NCBI GenBank assembly: GCA_002633005.1
Contig: NMRA01000011.1
Coordinates: forward strand, 1,986,361-2,050,360
Direction: 5' to 3'
Length of the DNA: 64,000 bases
Source of the DNA: Phoronis australis
Lineage: Eukaryota; Phoronida; Phoronidae
Numbering within the stretch: position 1 is the first letter of the stretch; every line of letters starts with the position of its first letter. Made by a program: the position numbers and the translations under genes. Under the pieces are notes generated by a model that saw nothing but the letters and a program-made list of their open reading frames with translations, was not told where the DNA came from and did no database searches. Positions 61,554 to 64,000 of the stretch are shown here, piece after piece.

Positions 61554-63988
61554 TAGATAAAATTCTTGAAAGTCAACAAAATTGTCAGACAGTGTTGTTC
61601 TTATTTACAATTAAATTTGTTCAGTTCCCTTCAAGATCTTAAGCAGACTAATCTCCGACATAAGAAAATCAACTTTTTAAAGTTTAACTTAATTTTTGAG
61701 ATGTACTGCTGATTGCATTAAATTTTAATGGTGATACACTTGGCCTAGGCTTCTTCAATTAAAAACCTTACCATTCAGGTCTTAATTGCTCTGCTCATTG
61801 AAGCAAACCATAGTATGTGTGCTATCCAATATGAAATGGATCGATTTGCATCCCTTTGAGATACATAGTGATAGTTGTATTGTTGACAAGCACTGTGATT
61901 ATTAATTTATGTAGTTGTGGTAACAACTGAAATTTATGTAAGCACTTAGATATGGGGCCTTTTGCTTTAGAAGTGAACTTAAATACAGTTGAATGGATAA
62001 AAATTGCACATGCCATGCACCCAAGGGCCAAGGGGGTGCACGTGGACATGCCGTTGTCGATTTTTGTGTGACATTACTTAAGTAAAGATTTGTAAAATTT
62101 GGTACTGTGGATATTTCTTAAGGCCACTTGCTTAGAACAGTGGGTGATTCTTTATTCATCTAGGTATGTTTTGTAACAGCTATGAACTAACACGTTCCAA
62201 ATTTCTTTGGAAACCTTTCCTGCAACACAGTCTAGCAAATGTAAGCCAGCATTGAGGTTGTACACTCATGTATGCACCTTGAGTTTAACCTCACTAAAGT
62301 TCCATCCACTTGCAAACCCACACTAGAACAATGTGCCATGCAAGTGACCCCACGTTAAGTTAGTGAAGCGTCCAAACACACATGATTGTCCAATAGTGCA
62401 ATAGGCTGCTGAGAAGTGGTTGCTTTGCGTAGTACATTGAACTGCGGATACGAATTCACCGCGAAAAAAGACCCATATGTAGGTAACCGTGTGCAAGTGC
62501 ACAGCTGATAATTTTTTTCCGCTTGAGCCAGGTTTGCAGCCACCTAAGGATTAGAAGTGGTGCAAGTTGTCCTTACAACAGCTTCACACTACCTCGATGA
62601 GGTGGAGTAAGTTGTCACAAGTGAGGCAAGTTGTACTAGTTTAAATGATATTCTGAGACAGCTCCCAAACCAAGTAGTACCCGCTCAAGGAGTAACTTAA
62701 TGTTCTAGGATAAGTCTGTGTTTGATGGAGGCCGCATAAGTCTCCCATCAGATTTGACTTATTGTTTTCTAACTTTATCATCGTTTGAACCATTTCCGTA
62801 ATGATGTACAACTCGTGAACCTGTTTAAACAGCAACTGGTTGGTTCTTTTATAATCAAGTGCCCTTTTTCATTGGTAATTTTTCATGAAAGCATTATTTG
62901 CCTAATTCCGGTTATGAATTCTGTGTTAATGTTATTGGGTTACTCCTGCATAACTTTTGAGAGAATCTAATATTGGTCACGAGAGACCTGAGCATTTTGA
63001 TATATGATGAGGACAGTCAATTAACAAAACATAATCAATGGTATGCAACTTATTGGATTACTTTGTTATTGTAATGACCTACATTATTATATATTGGGAT
63101 ATAATTGCGGGTGTTTAATTTGGGTCATCTCAGTCTGTGGTAAATGTAGCTGTTTTTCGTAAACTTTTTGAGGGTCGTGACATTAAAAAAATAACAGATA
63201 AGCTCCTGCCTTTATTATGAAAGCATGAATCTGTCTGACCACTACTGCGCTATCTAGTGGCAATTTCAATTTTTATCATGAAACATACTAAGCTGATGTT
63301 AAAAGTTTTGTACGCTTTGAGTACCTGTAAAAATGGAAACATTTGGCCAATTTGTAAAATAACCGTATCTCAATTATAACTGGTGAGATTGAAATTAAAT
63401 GTTTAGTGATAGGGTTCAATGCTGTGTTCTCCAAACAACTGGAGATACTTTGAAAAAAGTTAAGTCTGATAATTTTTATGAAACTACTGAAAAGCTGTGT
63501 AAGTCAAAAATGAAATGATTATTTAAAAAAACTGCCATCATTTTCAAGTATTTGTAGAAAGAAATTTGGTGAAGCATGTTCTTGATGCCATTTTTGGCTA
63601 TGAACAGAAACTTTCATTTTGCTAAGTTTTACTGAAACGACTTGGTCGAATAAATCAATTTCTGACTCTCAGGTGTTTATATTTGTGAGGGTAAAGGCTG
63701 AGCCTTACTAATATTGGTTTAGACTCATTACTATGTATTAATCTTTTTTATTTTTCAATTAAGGTTTCTTAAATGTGTTTTGAATGACTGCATTTTCTCA
63801 AAAAGTTGGTAAATCTAGTGTTGAAGGAGAAAATGATGAAACATGAGCACGTGGTTGTCTTGCAACTTACAACATTTCTTCTAATGATTTTATTGTTTAT
63901 CTGTTTAGGGGTTATTTTTTACCTACTGTTTTAATGTTATTTGTGCTTTGAGGTACTTTTTTGTTATTATAAATTACCCTTGTTTCAG
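61554..63988. other. intron 3, diverged repeat patches
   Basis: 62200-62640 shares scattered motifs with 19160-19640 (CACACTAGA, CAAGTTGTAC/CAACTTG pieces), suggesting a decayed foldback family. 63240-63275 holds one copy of the CTAGTGGC motif. The rest shows nothing. Confidence 0.35.
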
Positions 63989-64000
63989 CATCCATGGCGT
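63989..64000 (+). CDS. probable exon 4 start of the STAND-type gene
   Basis: A pyrimidine-rich tract and AG (CCCTTGTTTCAG, ending at 63988) precede CATCCATGGCGT. Taking phase 1 from exon 3, the split codon becomes GCA (Ala) and the frame continues Ser-Met-Ala without a stop. Only twelve bases are visible, so this is a prediction from splice signal and phase and not from protein similarity. Confidence 0.4.

Noticed and set aside
1-64000. CRISPR array, prophage or bacterial defence island
   Set aside because: Spliced exons, THAP domains and animal-type transposons dominate; the tandem repeats lack unique regular spacers.

Overview
This is AT-rich, intron-dominated nuclear DNA of an animal. Three things point there. 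A spliced NACHT/WD-repeat-type gene is carried in widely spaced phase-compatible exons. THAP zinc-finger modules recur. Old DNA transposons and MITE-like foldbacks are dense. No bacterial operon, rRNA, functional tRNA or CRISPR array was found. The repeat mix (long-TIR THAP element with TTAA target sites, hAT-like ends, TA-flanked element, tRNA-derived SINE heads) suits an aquatic invertebrate, either deuterostome or lophotrochozoan. The species cannot be fixed from the sequence.

The one host gene I can defend runs left to right across most of the window. Exon 1 is 10991-11105, exon 2 is 48803-49005, exon 3 is 54922-55021, and a probable exon 4 starts at 63989 and leaves the window. All junctions are GT/AG and the reading frame closes at each one. 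The joined protein (139 codons so far) looks like the N-terminal DUF4062-type region that precedes the NACHT ATPase in NWD1/NWD2/TEP1-like STAND proteins. Intron 1 is about 37.7 kb, intron 2 about 5.9 kb and intron 3 about 9.0 kb.

Region by region: 1-10990 is 5' flank with a SINE-like relic, a double-hairpin MITE (3813-4105), a 59-bp minisatellite (6151-6665) and a small MITE (7609-7799). Intron 1 (11106-48802) is a transposon graveyard. It holds a degenerate Kolobok-like element with 312-bp inverted repeats (16906-18235), foldbacks, a hAT-like element (21839-23183), two frameshifted domain exons (25534-25811 and 26345-26578) and a TA-flanked element nested inside an older repeat (31308-32695 within 31085-33195). 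It also holds a second Kolobok-like copy with an open THAP frame that runs into a 960-bp assembly gap (36731-37344), and a near-identical direct duplication split by one N (42785-43333). Intron 2 carries a 175-codon antisense ORF and a second hAT-like element (50701-52768). Intron 3 carries an inverted-copy partner (54010-54480 is just upstream of exon 3), a degenerate tandem block (55840-56285), a second copy of the older repeat (57643-59165), and an antisense THAP exon (60502-60671).

Apart from the STAND-type gene, almost everything recognisable is mobile-element derived. Four separate loci carry THAP zinc-finger sequence. Two belong to the Kolobok-like family and two are antisense exons of other origin. 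I found no convincing new defence or regulatory system. The most unusual structure is the long inverted repeat of the Kolobok-like element, which contains both a promoter-like ETS/CRE motif and the start of the THAP reading frame at each end.
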